From contig CM053143.1 of assembly GCA_028571685.1 (NCBI GenBank), positions 137,116,829 through 137,180,828 of the forward strand: 64,000 nucleotides of DNA, in the 5' to 3' direction. The stretch is from Heterohyrax brucei. Lineage: Eukaryota; Chordata; Mammalia; Hyracoidea; Procaviidae. Of this stretch, positions 46,985 to 57,865 are shown piece after piece (the first letter of the stretch is position 1; the number at the start of each line of letters is the position of its first letter). The position numbers and the translations under genes were made by a program. The notes beneath the pieces were generated by a model. It searched no databases, was not told where the DNA came from, and saw nothing but the letters and a program-made list of their open reading frames with translations.

Positions 46985-47410
46985 ACTTTAAGGAAATCAC
47001 TCCAGCTTTCTAAACTTTAATTTCCTCATTTGAAAAGTTCAAGTAAAAAAGTTACCACAGAGGGTTTGCTGGGATTAAATGATGTAAGACACACAAAGCA
47101 CTGGAACGCTCCTTGGAAGCAAGGATGGCAAGAGTACGTCTCACATACTTTGGACGTGTTGTCAGGAGGGGTCAGATCCTGGTGAAGAATATTATGCTTA
47201 GTCAAGTGCAGCCCTGAGCAGGCGGATTGACAAAGTGGCTACAACAATGGGCTCAAACCTAATAACTGTGAGGATGGCACAGGACTAGGCAGTATTTTGT
47301 TCTGTTGTACACAGGACTGTCCCGAGATGAAATCGACTTGACGGCACCTAGCCACAATATAAGGCACTAAGCACAGTGTCTGGCACACTGCGTGCATTTA
47401 ATACAAACAG
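46985..47410 (+). repeat. MIR split by an RTE insertion
   Basis: MIR words (aatttcctcatttgaaaa, gggattaaatgatgtaag, acaaagcact) stop at 47102 and resume at 47363 (aaggcactaagcacagtg, ctggcacactg). The short duplicated word aaagcact/aaggcact marks the insertion site. Confidence 0.7.
47104..47362 (+). mobile_element. RTE LINE 3' end inserted in MIR
   Basis: It shows gaacgctccttggaagc, catactttggacgtgttgtc, ggctacaacaatgggctc and the tail gacggcacctagccacaa. It lacks the 'gaagaccctc' block between 47200 and 47230. Confidence 0.83.
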
Positions 47411-47539
47411 CTATCTTTAATGATTATTTAACAAGCCTACAATATAGCAGGAGAGAAGATTCATAGCTAGAGTTTTTGTTTGTTTGTTTCAATTGCATAA
47501 GTTGCCTAGTAAGAAGCTAAGTTCCCTTATAGTGGCTCA

Positions 47540-47711
47540 GAAACCCTGGTGGCATAACAGTTAAGTGCCTAGTCTGCTAACCAAAAGGTCAGCAGTAGTT
47601 CAAATCTATCAGGTGCTCCTTAGAAACTCTGTGGGACAGTTCTACTCTGACCTGTACAATCCCTGCGAGCTGGAATCGACTTGACAGCAGTCTGTTTAGC
47701 CTTGGTTTTTA
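47540..47711 (+). mobile_element. AfroSINE, sense
   Basis: It runs from cagaaaccctggtggcata to cagcagtctgtttagcc with a short T-run. Confidence 0.87.
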
Positions 47712-48304
47712 TACTGGCTGTTTTTTATACTGGATGATTATTTATGTAATCACAATGATTTTCAAATTTTAACACACAACAAAATCTAACAGAGGCGTTT
47801 GTTAAAAACAGATTCCCAGGTTCCATACCCAGAATTTTTTCATCAATGTGTGGATGGTGCAGGAATGTGCATTTCTGACAAGCACTTCTGGTGATTCTGA
47901 TGCAGTTAGATGGGAGACACTTAATCTGATGAACTTGGAAGTTCATCCCATCTGTAAAATTCCCTGATTCTATGTGCTGATCATACAAAGTATCCATCTG
48001 AGGGAAATATGCATTCTCTTACATCACTGATGGGAGCATAAATTGGTACAACCTTCCTACATGGAAGGCAGTTTGGCCATATTTTTCAAAAGCAAAAGTG
48101 TATATGCTCTCTCCCTAGCAAGTCCACATCAAGGAACTTATCCCACAGACACCACTAAACCGGGGTGAGCTAATGCAGGCACAATATTATTCACTACAAC
48201 TGCAGTCCCCAAACTGGGCTCCAGGACATGGCAGTGCATCCACAGGGACACTGTAAGCTATTTTCCTTTTCAAGAAAATCACAGTATCAACACCTAGCAG
48301 ACAC

Positions 48305-48467
48305 TGGGAAACCCTGGTGGCATGGTAGTTAACCAAAAGGTTGGCTGCTAACCAAAAGGTTGGCAGTTCAAATCTGCCAGACACTCCTTGGAAACTCTAC
48401 AGGGCACTTCTCCTCTGTCCCATAGGGTCACTATGAGTCAGAATTGACTCGATGGCAGTGGGCATCA
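48305..48467 (+). mobile_element. AfroSINE with a 19-bp tandem duplication in its tRNA-like head
   Basis: aaccaaaaggttggc occurs at 48331-48345 and again at 48350-48364. The duplicated unit lies between the expected A-box and B-box regions. The rest is typical. Confidence 0.88.
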
Positions 48468-48910
48468 GACACTGAGTCAAATACTGGCTTGAGAGAGATC
48501 AGTTTTCAGCATCAGGTCACCAGGCTTTTTGGTGGCTGCTCTGATGAAAAAGACCCAAAGAAAATCAACACAGAACAGGAAAGGAGGGTGGCAGCATCCC
48601 ATCCGATTCTAAGAATCGAAAAGCTGTCCAGGGTTGATGAGAGGTGCAGTGACATAAGACAGTTTAGGAACCTCTGTACTACAACACTGCTTGCAATAGA
48701 AAGAGGCTGAAACAACTTCAATACTTACTGACAGGATTCTAGTTAAATAAATGATGGTGTGTGCATACAACAGAAATTTCTCCAAGACACAATGTTAATG
48801 GGAAAAAAAAAAATAAAGTGTAGAATAGTGTGTATAGTTTTAAATTATTTGTTACTGAACAAGGAAAAAGATCAATATATGGAAAAAAATTATATAATGT
48901 ACATGTATTA

Positions 48911-49122
48911 AAACCAAAAAAATCTATGGTTGTCAAGTCAATTCTGACTTATAGCAATGATATAGGACAGAGTAGATGTAACCACCCCCACAGGGTTTCC
49001 AAGACTGTAATCTTTATGGAACCAGACTGCCACTTCTGTCTCCCACAGAACTGGCTGGTAGGTTCAAACCACTGACTATGGGTTGGCAGCTGAGCACTTT
49101 AACCACTGTACCATCAGTACTC
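48911..49122 (-). mobile_element. AfroSINE with middle block
   Basis: Antisense, from aaccaaaaaaatctatgg to ctgtaccatcagtactc. Confidence 0.82.
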
Positions 49123-50208
49123 TTATATTATTATTGGTTCAAAAATATAAGGTACGATAGACAAGGAAGAGGAAAATTTCCAATTTTTCTTCCATTCAAT
49201 GAAGAAAGGGTTCCAGGAAGACACAGAGTGTCACTTCTGGAGTTTCCCAAGGAGAATGACAAGGAAAAAATAACTTTAATGTAGTCACAGGAAAGGTGGC
49301 TTTAGAAAAATCATTATTCAGAAAATCTTAAATTAGAAAGAAATATGAGGCACAGATTGCCAGCCAGAGGCACGGATTAGGAAAACACAAATAAAGGAAT
49401 GAAAAAGTAATAAAGCCAAAAAACAGAAATGAGCACAGGCAGACATCACTGATAAAAAGGCTATTTTAATTCAGAAGAATAGATGGCCTTGCTATTGCAA
49501 GATCAAAGAAAAACGTTAACAAAGAGTACAAGCATCTTTGGAAGAGAGGAAGCTTATTTTTAATTCTTTATACTAAGAAGAACAGATGCTTCAACACAGA
49601 AAGGTCTCAGGCAGTCAGCTGTTGAGTAGAAAAGAGAAGCCTTAGAGCTTAAGATGGAATAAAAACACATGAAGGGACAGAGGCAAAACAGCGCTAAAAA
49701 GGACTCCGAAAGCAGCGACAGGACTATGTCACAAAAAACAGCAAACAACCATGTATGGTAAACGCAGATAGGGAATCATCTAGCCCGAAGCAACATCTCC
49801 ACCTTTTTACCTTCACCCCACATATTTAGAACCAAGGACAAAGAAGCCTCCCAAACGCTCCCACAATTGGTTTTCTGAACCATTCAACTTGTCTGACACT
49901 CTGCTTCTTGCCATACTTCTAATCTTTCCAGTTTTGCTCTTTAAAAAATTTTTTTTTCAACTCTCGCTTTGTCTCATGTACCAGCTTAGTGTTCAGCTTT
50001 GAGTTTCTGACCAAGATTTGGACATTCCTCAGGCATTACTGCATTTGGTTCCTTCCTCCACATTCAGCCCAGCCCAGGAAAGCCACACCTCACTGCACGC
50101 CTTTATAGTTCTGTTAAGGGGTCAGGGACAGAACTAGACAGGGCATGAGAAGTCTCAGCTTTGCTTCTGTGTATCCTTCTTTACGTCAGGTGTATCTTTC
50201 AAAGCCAA
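49123..50208. other. Unclassified sequence
   Basis: No recognised repeat. A donor-like AAG/GTAAAA on the minus strand near 49807 lacks a pyrimidine-tract acceptor. Confidence 0.35.
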
Positions 50209-50624
50209 AGCAGCCCTGGTGGCACAATGGTTAAGGACTTAGTTGCTAACCAAAGAACTGGCAGTCCACACCTACCCCAAGGGCTCTGTAGAAAGACCAG
50301 GTGGTCCGCTTCCACGAAGACTGTTGTTGTTAGGGGCTGTGGAGTCAGCTCCCACTCACACACAATGTGTAACAGACTGAACGGCGGCCTGGACCCGCGC
50401 CTTCCTCACAATCATTATGTTTGAGTCTGCCGTTGCACTCACTGTGTCAATCTCTCTCTTTTTTACTTACTCTGTCTACTTTACCAAGCATGACATCTAT
50501 CTCCAGGGACTGGTCCCTCCTGATGACCTATAATCCACAAAGATTTCAGTCTAGGACACACTAGACATGAGGTCACTATGACTCAAAACTGACTCTAAGA
50601 GCATCCGACAACAGCAATAACAAC
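50209..50624 (+). mobile_element. AfroSINE, second subtype, split by an RTE insertion
   Basis: The SINE runs 50209-50321 (cagccctggtggcacaatgg...ccgcttccacgaagact) and resumes at 50536-50624 (tccacaaagatttcag...catccgacaacagc). The near-identical words tccacgaagact and tccacaaagatt at the break are the target duplication. Confidence 0.75.
50322..50535 (-). mobile_element. RTE LINE 3' end, antisense, nested in the SINE
   Basis: It starts with the reversed RTE tail (gttgttgttaggggctg) and runs to caagcatgacatctatc and gactggtccctcctgatgac. The CpG-rich patch gacccgcgcc lies inside it. Confidence 0.82.
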
Positions 50625-50677
50625 ATCCTTCCAGGCTTAGCTTAAATAAGACTCTGCTGTTTATTTGAACTCTTCAA

Positions 50678-50828
50678 TGACTAGTGGTTAAGCATTTGGC
50701 CTGCTAACCAAAAGGCTGACAGTTTGAATCTACCAGCTACTACTTGAAAACTCAATGTGGCTACGCTACTCTGTTCCTATGTGGTCACTATGAGTTGGAA
50801 TTCACTCGATGGCAATGAGTTGGGTGTT
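50678..50828 (+). mobile_element. AfroSINE, sense
   Basis: It runs from gactagtggttaagcat to cactcgatggcaatgag. The first bases of the head are missing. Confidence 0.85.
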
Positions 50829-50895
50829 GTGTTTCAATGACTAGACATGCTTCATAATAAGAATCTTTAAACAAAATGGAAAGCAAATTATATTA

Positions 50896-51205
50896 AAGAA
50901 AACCAAACCCACTGCTGTCAAGTCAATTCTGACGCACCAAAAAACCAAACCTAACCCACTGCCGTTGAGTCGGGTTCGACTCATAGCGCCCCCAGAGGTC
51001 AGAGGAGCATTGCCCCCCAGAGTTTCCAAGCAGCACCTGGAGGACTGGAGCTGACCCACTTCACCACCAGGGTTTCCATTCCAACCCAGGACAGAGTAAA
51101 ACTGCCCCATGGAGTGTCCAAGGAGTACCTGATAGCTTCAAATTACCAGCCTTTCAATTAGCAGCTGTAGTACTGAACCACTACACCACCAGGGCGTCCA
51201 AATCA
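50896..51205 (-). mobile_element. AfroSINE nested within another AfroSINE
   Basis: The outer copy starts aaaaccaaacccactgctg and breaks at about 50935. An inner complete copy (about 50936-51078, aaaaaaccaaacctaaccc to ccaccagggtttcc) follows, and the outer copy resumes at about 51085 (acccaggacagagtaaaac) to end ccaccagggcgtcc. Both are antisense. Confidence 0.82.
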
Positions 51206-51654
51206 TATTAAGTGCTTATCAAAATCCCCTAATTCTACTCCAATATGACAACCGATTCAGGTGGCTATATACATATACGTGTGTCTGTATGTGTTTATTT
51301 ATTTCTTTAATTTACCCCCATTCCCATTCCCAATTCAGTGTGTGAGAAGAATCCAAGTGTTCTGTCACAAAATGTTCTAGAAGCCACAGAATTTGCATTA
51401 TCATTTTTCTGGAAAAATTCCCAAAAGAAGAAAAAAGCTACATTTGTCATCCAAACTGGGAAGTGGGATACTGAGGCAAAAGAATGAAGTGGGTCCTCTG
51501 TTTTCCCTTTGATGGGAATTCTGCGATAAAGCATTGATTCTGAGCTGTCTCAGAGTTAAGCAATTGGGATGCAGACTACAGTATTGTCTGTGCGCCGCTC
51601 TCTTCCCTGCCAGCTACATCTTCACCTTCTAATATCACTGCATCACAGAGCATG

Positions 51655-51745
51655 AACAGTATGGTGGATCTAACTTACCTGGCTCTTTTGCTCACTGCAT
51701 AACCTTGGGCAAGTCATTCAAGCTTTTTTCCACTTGTAAAATAGT
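51655..51745 (-). repeat. MIR fragment
   Basis: It reads gctcactgcataaccttggg and caagtcattcaagc. A perfect minus-strand donor (CCAG/GTAAGT, about 51676) falls at its edge. Confidence 0.65.
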
Positions 51746-51751
51746 GATCAC

Positions 51752-51910
51752 TCCAAAACCCCTTCCTATCATGCTGATTCCAACTCATAATGACCTTACA
51801 GGACAAAGTACAACGGCCCTATAGTGTTTCCCAGGAGTGGCTAGTAGATTCAAACTACTGACCTCTTGGTTAACAGCCACGCTCTTAACCAGTGAACTAC
51901 CAGGGCTCCA
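51752..51910 (-). mobile_element. AfroSINE
   Basis: Antisense, from ctccaaaaccccttcc to agtgaactaccagggctcc. Confidence 0.87.
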
Positions 51911-52115
51911 AAATAATGATAGTAGTATGAATTTATTGTTTAGAGTGCTGGACCTCTGATTTATTTACTTACTGTATGTATGTTTTATGGCAGAGGCAAT
52001 ATATTAAGAATAAACCCACTACACAAGAATAAAACAAGATCATATTTCCTACATATCTAAATCATGGAAAGTGACATTATTTCCACCTCAGCAGGCATAA
52101 CTTTCCAAAACTCCT

Positions 52116-52568
52116 TGTCTTAGTCATCTAGTGCTGCTACAGCAGAAATACCACAAGTGAACAGCTTGACCAGATAGCAGTTTATTTCCTCACAGTAAAG
52201 TAGGCTAAAACTCCAAATTCAGAGTGTCCTCGCTAGTAGAAGGCTTTCACTCTCTGTTGGTGTTCTTATCAATCGTCCCATGCACTAGAAGCTTCTCTGT
52301 GCAGGGTTCCCAGTCCAAAAGATTGTCACAGCACTGCTTTCTTGGTGGTATGAGGTGCCTCATCTCTCTGGTTGATTCTGCCTTTTTTATACCTCAACTG
52401 TCTCAAAACTTAACCCAATCTTCACTGACATAACTGCTGCACATCCTCCCTCATAAACATCATAGAGGCAGAACTTACAACACATAGGAAAATAACATAA
52501 TACCATGAATTATGGCCCAGTCAAATTTATACACACATTTTTAGGGGGACAAAATTCAATCCATGACA
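52116..52568 (-). mobile_element. ERVL-MaLR-like solo LTR
   Basis: In plus-strand view it runs tgtcttagtcatctagtgctg...aaaattcaatccatgaca, the reverse of the 20.9-kb LTR layout. The flanks ctcct and ctcac agree at only three of five positions. Confidence 0.82.
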
Positions 52569-52604
52569 CTCACTTCCCACTATTCTCCCACCACTAGCCT
52601 TCTG

Positions 52605-52985
52605 GATGATTCTTGAATATCCTAGCCTCCTCTCTTTAGAGTCTTCTGCCAGCAACACTCTCAAGGCTAACTCCTGGCTTCATGTCACTTCCACTGAGGC
52701 AGACTCTGCCCACTCTATTACTATAACTTGTGATCCTATCCCCACTCAGTACCCCCAACCCCCCTTACTCTGCTGTGTTTCTCTCCCCCCCCCTTTATGT
52801 TGTTATTGGCTTCTGATCCTTTGAGTTATTTCTTTATTGCTTTATTTATCATCTGTCTCCTCTATGCTGGAACATAAGCTCCACAGCGACAGGGGTCTTC
52901 ACCTATTTTTGTTCACTGATGTAGCTCAAGCATCTAGAATAGGACCTAGTCTGCAACTAGGTACTCAACAAAGATTTTCTTTTAA
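52605..52985 (+). repeat. L2 3'-end fragment
   Basis: It shows atgctggaacataagctcc, gttcactgatgtagctc and aggtactcaacaaagat. Confidence 0.65.
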
Positions 52986-53251
52986 TCCGCAATTTATTTT
53001 TTAAACTAAAGACTTTCTTACTATAGGAACTGCACATATGCACTGCAGAGAATTAGAAAAAACAAAAACTTCAAATTCTCAGTACTCAACAATACCTCCC
53101 AAATTGTTATCAGCCAGAGTGGTTTGTGTCATCTTTCAAATGACTACCTAAGAAGTCCCATCTAACTTAGTAGGAATAACACCCATCTTATAGGATTGGT
53201 ACATGGAGTAAATGAAACAATGTATCTACAATATTCACTGGCTACTTAACC

Positions 53252-53460
53252 AGTTAACATCCACTTGGTTTTAGCTCTCTGTGATTCATGTGTACCAGAG
53301 TAGAAGACTGCCCCATATGGTTTCCACTGGCTGAGTTTTTCTTTTTTTTTTGGAAGTAAACCACGAAGCCTTTCTTCTGAGGTACCACTGGGTGGATTTC
53401 AACTACTAATCTTTCAGTTAACAGCTGGGCATGTTCACCATTTGCATTACCCAGGTACTC
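53252..53460 (-). mobile_element. AfroSINE, second subtype
   Basis: Antisense: atccacttggttttagc, gaagtaaaccacgaagcc, gggtggatttcaactac and gcattacccaggtac. A T10 run splits the centre. Confidence 0.75.
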
Positions 53461-53547
53461 AGTAGAAGCTAACACGCATAGTTGTTATTTGCTTTGCTTT
53501 GTCATTGTTTTTAAATTGCATAACTTTCTCTCGTCCCTTCCCTCCCG

Positions 53548-53559
53548 CCCCCCCCCCCC
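53548..53559 (+). repeat. C12 homopolymer
   Basis: Twelve consecutive C residues flanked by further C-rich sequence; likely error-prone in assemblies. Confidence 0.9.
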
Positions 53560-53799
53560 GCCCCAAGAAGCATATATCTATAACTAAAAGAATGGTATGA
53601 CTGCCCTGGACAAAAACAGGTGAGAAATGGCTCCTACCCTCACCACTCAAATGACAAACTCCCCAAACTCACAGTAATCTATGGTACAACATACTGTGAG
53701 ACCCAAGGCCACTAACCATTCTTCAGAATTTTATAACAACAAAACCACAGTGGTAATGATGATCTTTATATTTAATGTTCCACCATTTAGAAAGCCTTT

Positions 53800-53915
53800 C
53801 TATATATCTAATATTCTTTTGTAGATGAGAAGGCTAAGAATTTAAGTGAATGCCCCAGTTGACTCGTAAGTACGAAAGCTGGAAACTAAATCTAGAACTG
53901 GAAGATCATCAGACA
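53800..53915 (+). repeat. MIR fragment
   Basis: It reads gtagatgagaaggctaag...aatgccccagttgactcg...aaagctggaaactaaatc, following the MIR core order. Confidence 0.6.
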
Positions 53916-54043
53916 TAGATCTTTTCTCATGAAATTCAGTGAAATATATACTATTCATTTTTTAGAGTCCCAGTCACAATCAGTGAAATACTCTTCAGTA
54001 CTTTCTCCAAAACTATGAGACATCCTCTAAATAAATGACTTAC

Positions 54044-54192
54044 CTATCTTAATAATCACGTGTCCTTTTCTTGTTGGATGGCTCCCCACCAAAATCTGCT
54101 TCTGGTAAAAAGGAGAATTCACCTTCAGCAATAAGTGTGTCAGGAAACGGGGTACATTGTTGAGAAAACCTGTGTCCCTCTGTTCCTTTGGT
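54044..54192 (-). CDS. Candidate exon of the minus-strand gene (149 nt)
   Basis: On the minus strand the pyrimidine-rich acceptor ttttgtttttcctcaacag precedes a 149-nt segment ending ATAG before the consensus donor gtaagt. This is the largest and best-defined exon candidate. Two frames are readable. One is fully open (PKEQRDTGFLNNVPRFLTH, continuing to GHVIIKI plus one base) and fits the phase of the next candidate exon at 44612. The other (TKGTEGHRFSQQCTPFPDTL onward, ending NKKRTRDY) looks more hydrophilic and natural but stops 6 bases before the splice site, as a last coding exon would. It is not in a recognised repeat. I recognise no protein family from either frame. Confidence 0.5.
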
Positions 54193-54726
54193 CTGTTGAG
54201 GAAAAACAAAACATTAAGAAATTATGTGTTCATGCTCTGGCAGGGATCACAATAGAAGGTCCCAGATAGAGCTGGAAAAAAACTGCAGAACAAAATTCTG
54301 ACTCACAAAAAAATATCAGACTTACGGGCCTGACAAAAACTGGAGAAACCTTGAGAGCAGAGCCCCCCAGACAGTGTTTAAGCTCAAGGATGAAGTCACC
54401 CACAAGATTACCCTTTAGCCAAAGACAAGACAAACCCACAAAACAAAAGGAGACTAAAGAGGTACACTAGCCCAGGGGCAAAGACTAGAAGGCAGGAGGG
54501 GCCAGGTAAGCTATTAGGAGGGAACCCGAGGCTCAGAAGGGAGAGTGTTAATGTGTCATGGAGTTGTTAACCGACCTCATAAAACAATATGTGCACTGTG
54601 TGATGAGAAGCTAATTTGCTCTGTAAACTTTCTTCTCAATCGCAATAAAAAAAAGAAAGAAATTAAGTCTTCAGTCTTCTCTAGGGAAGTTTTTATGATC
54701 TTGGCAGAAGCCAGAAGAGAAAGGTG
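54193..54726. other. Unclassified sequence
   Basis: No repeat was recognised between the candidate exon and the T27 run. Confidence 0.35.

Positions 54727-54753
<27 letters not shown>
54727..54753 (+). repeat. T27 homopolymer
   Basis: An uninterrupted run of 27 T; no SINE head or target duplication was recognised beside it. Confidence 0.92.
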
Positions 54754-54757
<4 letters not shown>

Positions 54758-55480
54758 AGGTTTCCTACTAGGTTTAGTAACATTAAACTTGCATTCCTTA
54801 GTCTAAATTTCCTCTAGGGTTTTAAAATCATTGATTGTAAATTGTTTCCACTTTTGAAAGGACTTAAAGTATATCCATAAATATTGAGACTCCTATCCTT
54901 CTCACAAAGTTCTCACATTTATTCTTCAAGGAAGGCTAGCAAAACTTCAAAGAGCCAGAGCACACAAATTCAAACTGACAGAGAAGTGCAGGCAGTAATC
55001 ACTAGATTATTTCCTTCCCCAGAGGTAGTGAAGGCACCTTTTTATTCAAATACTGATCACAGAGTTCACTACATTGACGGAGCTCACTTCAAATAGGGCA
55101 TGCAATGTCCCTTCTAAACCTGCCTGAATGAAAACATGACTATAGATTTTCAACAGGACTGGCGGTGGGAAATATCCAAAAAACAGTCTCAGGTTCAAAT
55201 ATGCTCTTTTCAAAGCTCTGGAATACAATACGAAACCACTCTAAATCTTGAAATGTCAAAGGGTTTTCGGCTTTATGAAAAGTTCATAAACGGAAGCTTA
55301 GAATTCCCGGTTCTTGTGATAAGGGACTAGCTTGTATCAAACCAACTTCACACTGAACACAACTAGAAAAGTTGGATAAAAATTATTTTTTTAAATCTGT
55401 TAAGGAGAAGAAAATAGTATTTTGTACCACCCATAGACTCTGGCTTACCCATAGCAGGTCAACTTGTGCTTAAGCATACT
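54754..55480. other. Unclassified sequence
   Basis: Non-repetitive in appearance. Small open frames occur at 54884-55096 (+), 55136-55330 (+) and 55046-55228 (-), with no splice signals or domain to support them. Confidence 0.35.
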
Positions 55481-55482
55481 TA

Positions 55483-56018
55483 CGAGGACTGCCAACTAAG
55501 TTCAAGAACTCGCACTAGAAAAAGCGCCACATACCATATCACTACGGTCACCTTCAAAGTACTCCCCTGGGGAAGCTATGCATCAACACCAGTGCATAGT
55601 CCACCCTTCAAAGCAATTCTCGAACTCTCTTTCTGGAATGGCCATCAGGGCTGTTGTCGTATTACCCTTGATGTCCTGAATGTCATCAGAATGTCTTCCT
55701 TTCAATACTTCTTTTATCTTGGAGTGACAAAAAAGTCATTGGGGGCCAGATCAGGTGAGTAAGGAGGGTGTTCCAAGACAATCTTTGTTTACCAGCTGAA
55801 GATTCCCTCACAGACAACTATATAATTAAGTTCGCGAACTTGCCATCGTGCCCACGGTGCACAATGGTCAGTTCCAAAATTCCTTTGAAGGGTGGACTAG
55901 GTGCTGGCACTGGCGCACAGCTTCCCAAGGGGAGTACTTTGAGGGGGACCATTGTGATATTCAGCAATGAGGCATGTAGTGCTTAGAAAAAGTCCATACG
56001 CAGACTTGTCAGACCTCC
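55483..56018. mobile_element. Foldback mariner derivative, copy 1 (536 bp)
   Basis: It is flanked by TA at 55481-55482 and 56019-56020, as expected of Tc1/mariner. The ends cgaggactgccaactaag and (reversed) ggaggtctgacaagtctg are similar terminal repeats. Both arms, about 165 bases each, encode the last residues of a mariner transposase pointing outward. The centre holds the reversed ccagatcaggtgagtaagg, which encodes the HPPYSPDLA motif. The element therefore has two transposase 3' ends in inverted orientation and no 5' half. No intact frame; size and layout resemble the mammalian MARNA-type class. Confidence 0.78.
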
Positions 56019-56052
56019 TACGTTTCGCAGACTTGTCAGACCTCCTACGTTG
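55999..56052 (+). repeat. 27-bp tandem duplication at the mariner end
   Basis: Two 27-base units (55999-56025 and 56026-56052) beginning cgcagacttgtcagacctcc differ only in their last base. The duplicated unit spans the transposon terminus, the TA target and a few flanking bases. Confidence 0.9.
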
Positions 56053-56183
56053 ATGTGGTACAATGATTCCTACGAGCTAGAAAATTGTATTATAAAAGCA
56101 AGCAGACTGGCTACCTTTGAGGGCAATGGAGGAAGTGAGGACTGAAAGGTGACATGAGGAACACCTACTTATTTGCTTTGCAC

Positions 56184-56390
56184 AGAGTCTCTGGGTGACG
56201 GAAATGGTTAATGTGCCCTGCTAACTGAAGAGTTGGAAGTTCAAGTCTACCCAGAGGTGCTTTGGAAGAAAATCTTGGTGATCTGCTTCCCAAAGTCAGT
56301 CACTAAAAGCCCTACAGGGCACTCTCTCTCTATTCTGATACATGTGCAGTCATCATGAGTTGGAATTAGCTAGGTGGTAACTTTTTTTCA
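56184..56390 (+). mobile_element. AfroSINE, second subtype, sense
   Basis: It runs from cagagtctctgggtgacgg to agctaggtggtaac with a T-run. Confidence 0.82.
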
Positions 56391-56460
56391 CTACAGTGAA
56401 ACCTACCTCCTCTGGTTACCACCTGAGAGCATGGAACAGTGCTAAGGCCCAGTTGTACCA

Positions 56461-56622
56461 CCTGTTGTCATTAGGGGTTATCAAGTTGGTTTCGACTCAC
56501 AGCAACCCTACAGGAAAGAGCAGAACTGCCCCACCGGGTTTCTAAGGAGTGGCTGGTGGATTTGAACTGCTGACATTTTGGTTAGCAGCCAAGCTCTTAA
56601 CTACCATGCTGCCAGGGATCCT
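56461..56622 (-). mobile_element. AfroSINE
   Basis: Antisense, from ctgttgtcattaggggtt to atgctgccagggatcc. Confidence 0.86.
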
Positions 56623-57102
56623 GCTGGACATCTACACAATGTAAAATGCTACATAATAAAGACTCAGAGCCCTACTCAGAAGGAATTCACTGTTACATAA
56701 ATGAGCTCCACACCATGGTATAACTTGTATGAATGCACCTATACTTGATAAAGCTCTGAAAGAGCTTGCAGAGGTGTGGCCTTGCAGTGTTCTGCTTTGG
56801 GACACATTAACAGGGAAGATTTTTGCTGGATATATGAGGAGTAGCTCTCCTGGGAACTGTCAGAATATCACAATGGTGATTTTCCTCGCCCTTAACGTAT
56901 CCTTTTATGTCAAATAAACCACATGAGACAGAGCTCTTCAGAAGTACATTTTTTATCTGGATCATTAACAAGCTAACAGAGGGTCAAAAATATTTGATTA
57001 ATCTAAAAATACAGTTGAAGAGAAGGAGAAGGAACAATGAACAAACTGGACAAATAGAAAATAAACAAAAATCAATTTTTAAATGTTAAGTATAACAGTA
57101 AT

Positions 57103-57266
57103 TGGAAACCCTGGTGCCACAGTGATTAAGTGCTACATCTGCTAACCAAAAGGCCAGCAGTTCAAATCCACCAGAAGCTCCCTGGAAATTCTATGGGGCA
57201 GTTCTACGCTGATCTATACAGTTGCTATGAGTTAGAATCAACTTGACAGCAGTGGCTTTTGGCTGT
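57103..57266 (+). mobile_element. AfroSINE, sense
   Basis: It runs from ggaaaccctggtgccacag to gacagcagtggcttttgg and is intact through both tRNA-like promoter boxes. Confidence 0.87.
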
Positions 57267-57586
57267 TATATCAGTAACTATGCTGAATGTAAGTAGATTA
57301 TACATTTAATTCAAAAACAAAGATTCTCAGATCAGATTAAAAAGCACACACACACAAGTATGAGACCAAATGGTCAACAATTAATTTAAAACAAAGATGA
57401 GAATATAAGGGAATGTAGGAAAACTAGATTAATGGAAACAGAACAACCAGATAAAAGTAATGGGAAGGTACACATACTGTGAAGAAGGTAACTAATTTCA
57501 CTGAATGATACATACAAAAATTGTTGATTGGGAATCTAAACTGCTGTGTAAACCTTCACCTAAAACACAATCAAATCTTATTAAAG

Positions 57587-57622
57587 CACACACACACACA
57601 CAGACAGACAGACAGACACACA
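57587..57622 (+). repeat. Compound (CA)n(CAGA)n microsatellite
   Basis: About 14 bases of CA followed by four CAGA units and a further CA stretch. Confidence 0.9.
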
Positions 57623-57782
57623 AATACAGTCAAAATTAGAAAGAAGTGCCAAAAGACATTTAGGGTAGCTAAAATAACATCACACAAAACAGACTTTAAG
57701 ACAAGAAGCAATACCAATGAATAGGATCATTTCTTAAAGATAAAACAACTCATCCACTAGGAAGAATTAGCAGCTCTAGACC

Positions 57783-57857
57783 TGTTCAGAGTTTCCAAGG
57801 AGCGCCTTGCTGTGAGTTGCAACTGACTCAACAGCAGTGGGTCTTGTTTTTTGTTAT
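57783..57857. mobile_element. AfroSINE mosaic scrap
   Basis: An antisense piece (cagagtttccaaggagcgcc) is joined directly to a sense tail (gctgtgagttgcaactgac...gcagtgggtcttg), indicating an inversion or two overlapping insertions. Confidence 0.6.
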
Positions 57858-57865
57858 ACCTGTTC

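Noticed and set aside
51655..51745. Consensus minus-strand splice donor (CCAG/GTAAGT)
   Set aside because: It sits at the edge of a MIR fragment with no acceptor at exon distance; such sites are common in MIRs.
56411..56445. 35-nt minus-strand segment before GAG/gtaggt
   Set aside because: The acceptor is weak and the segment does not repair the TGA junction between the 60126 and 54044 exons.
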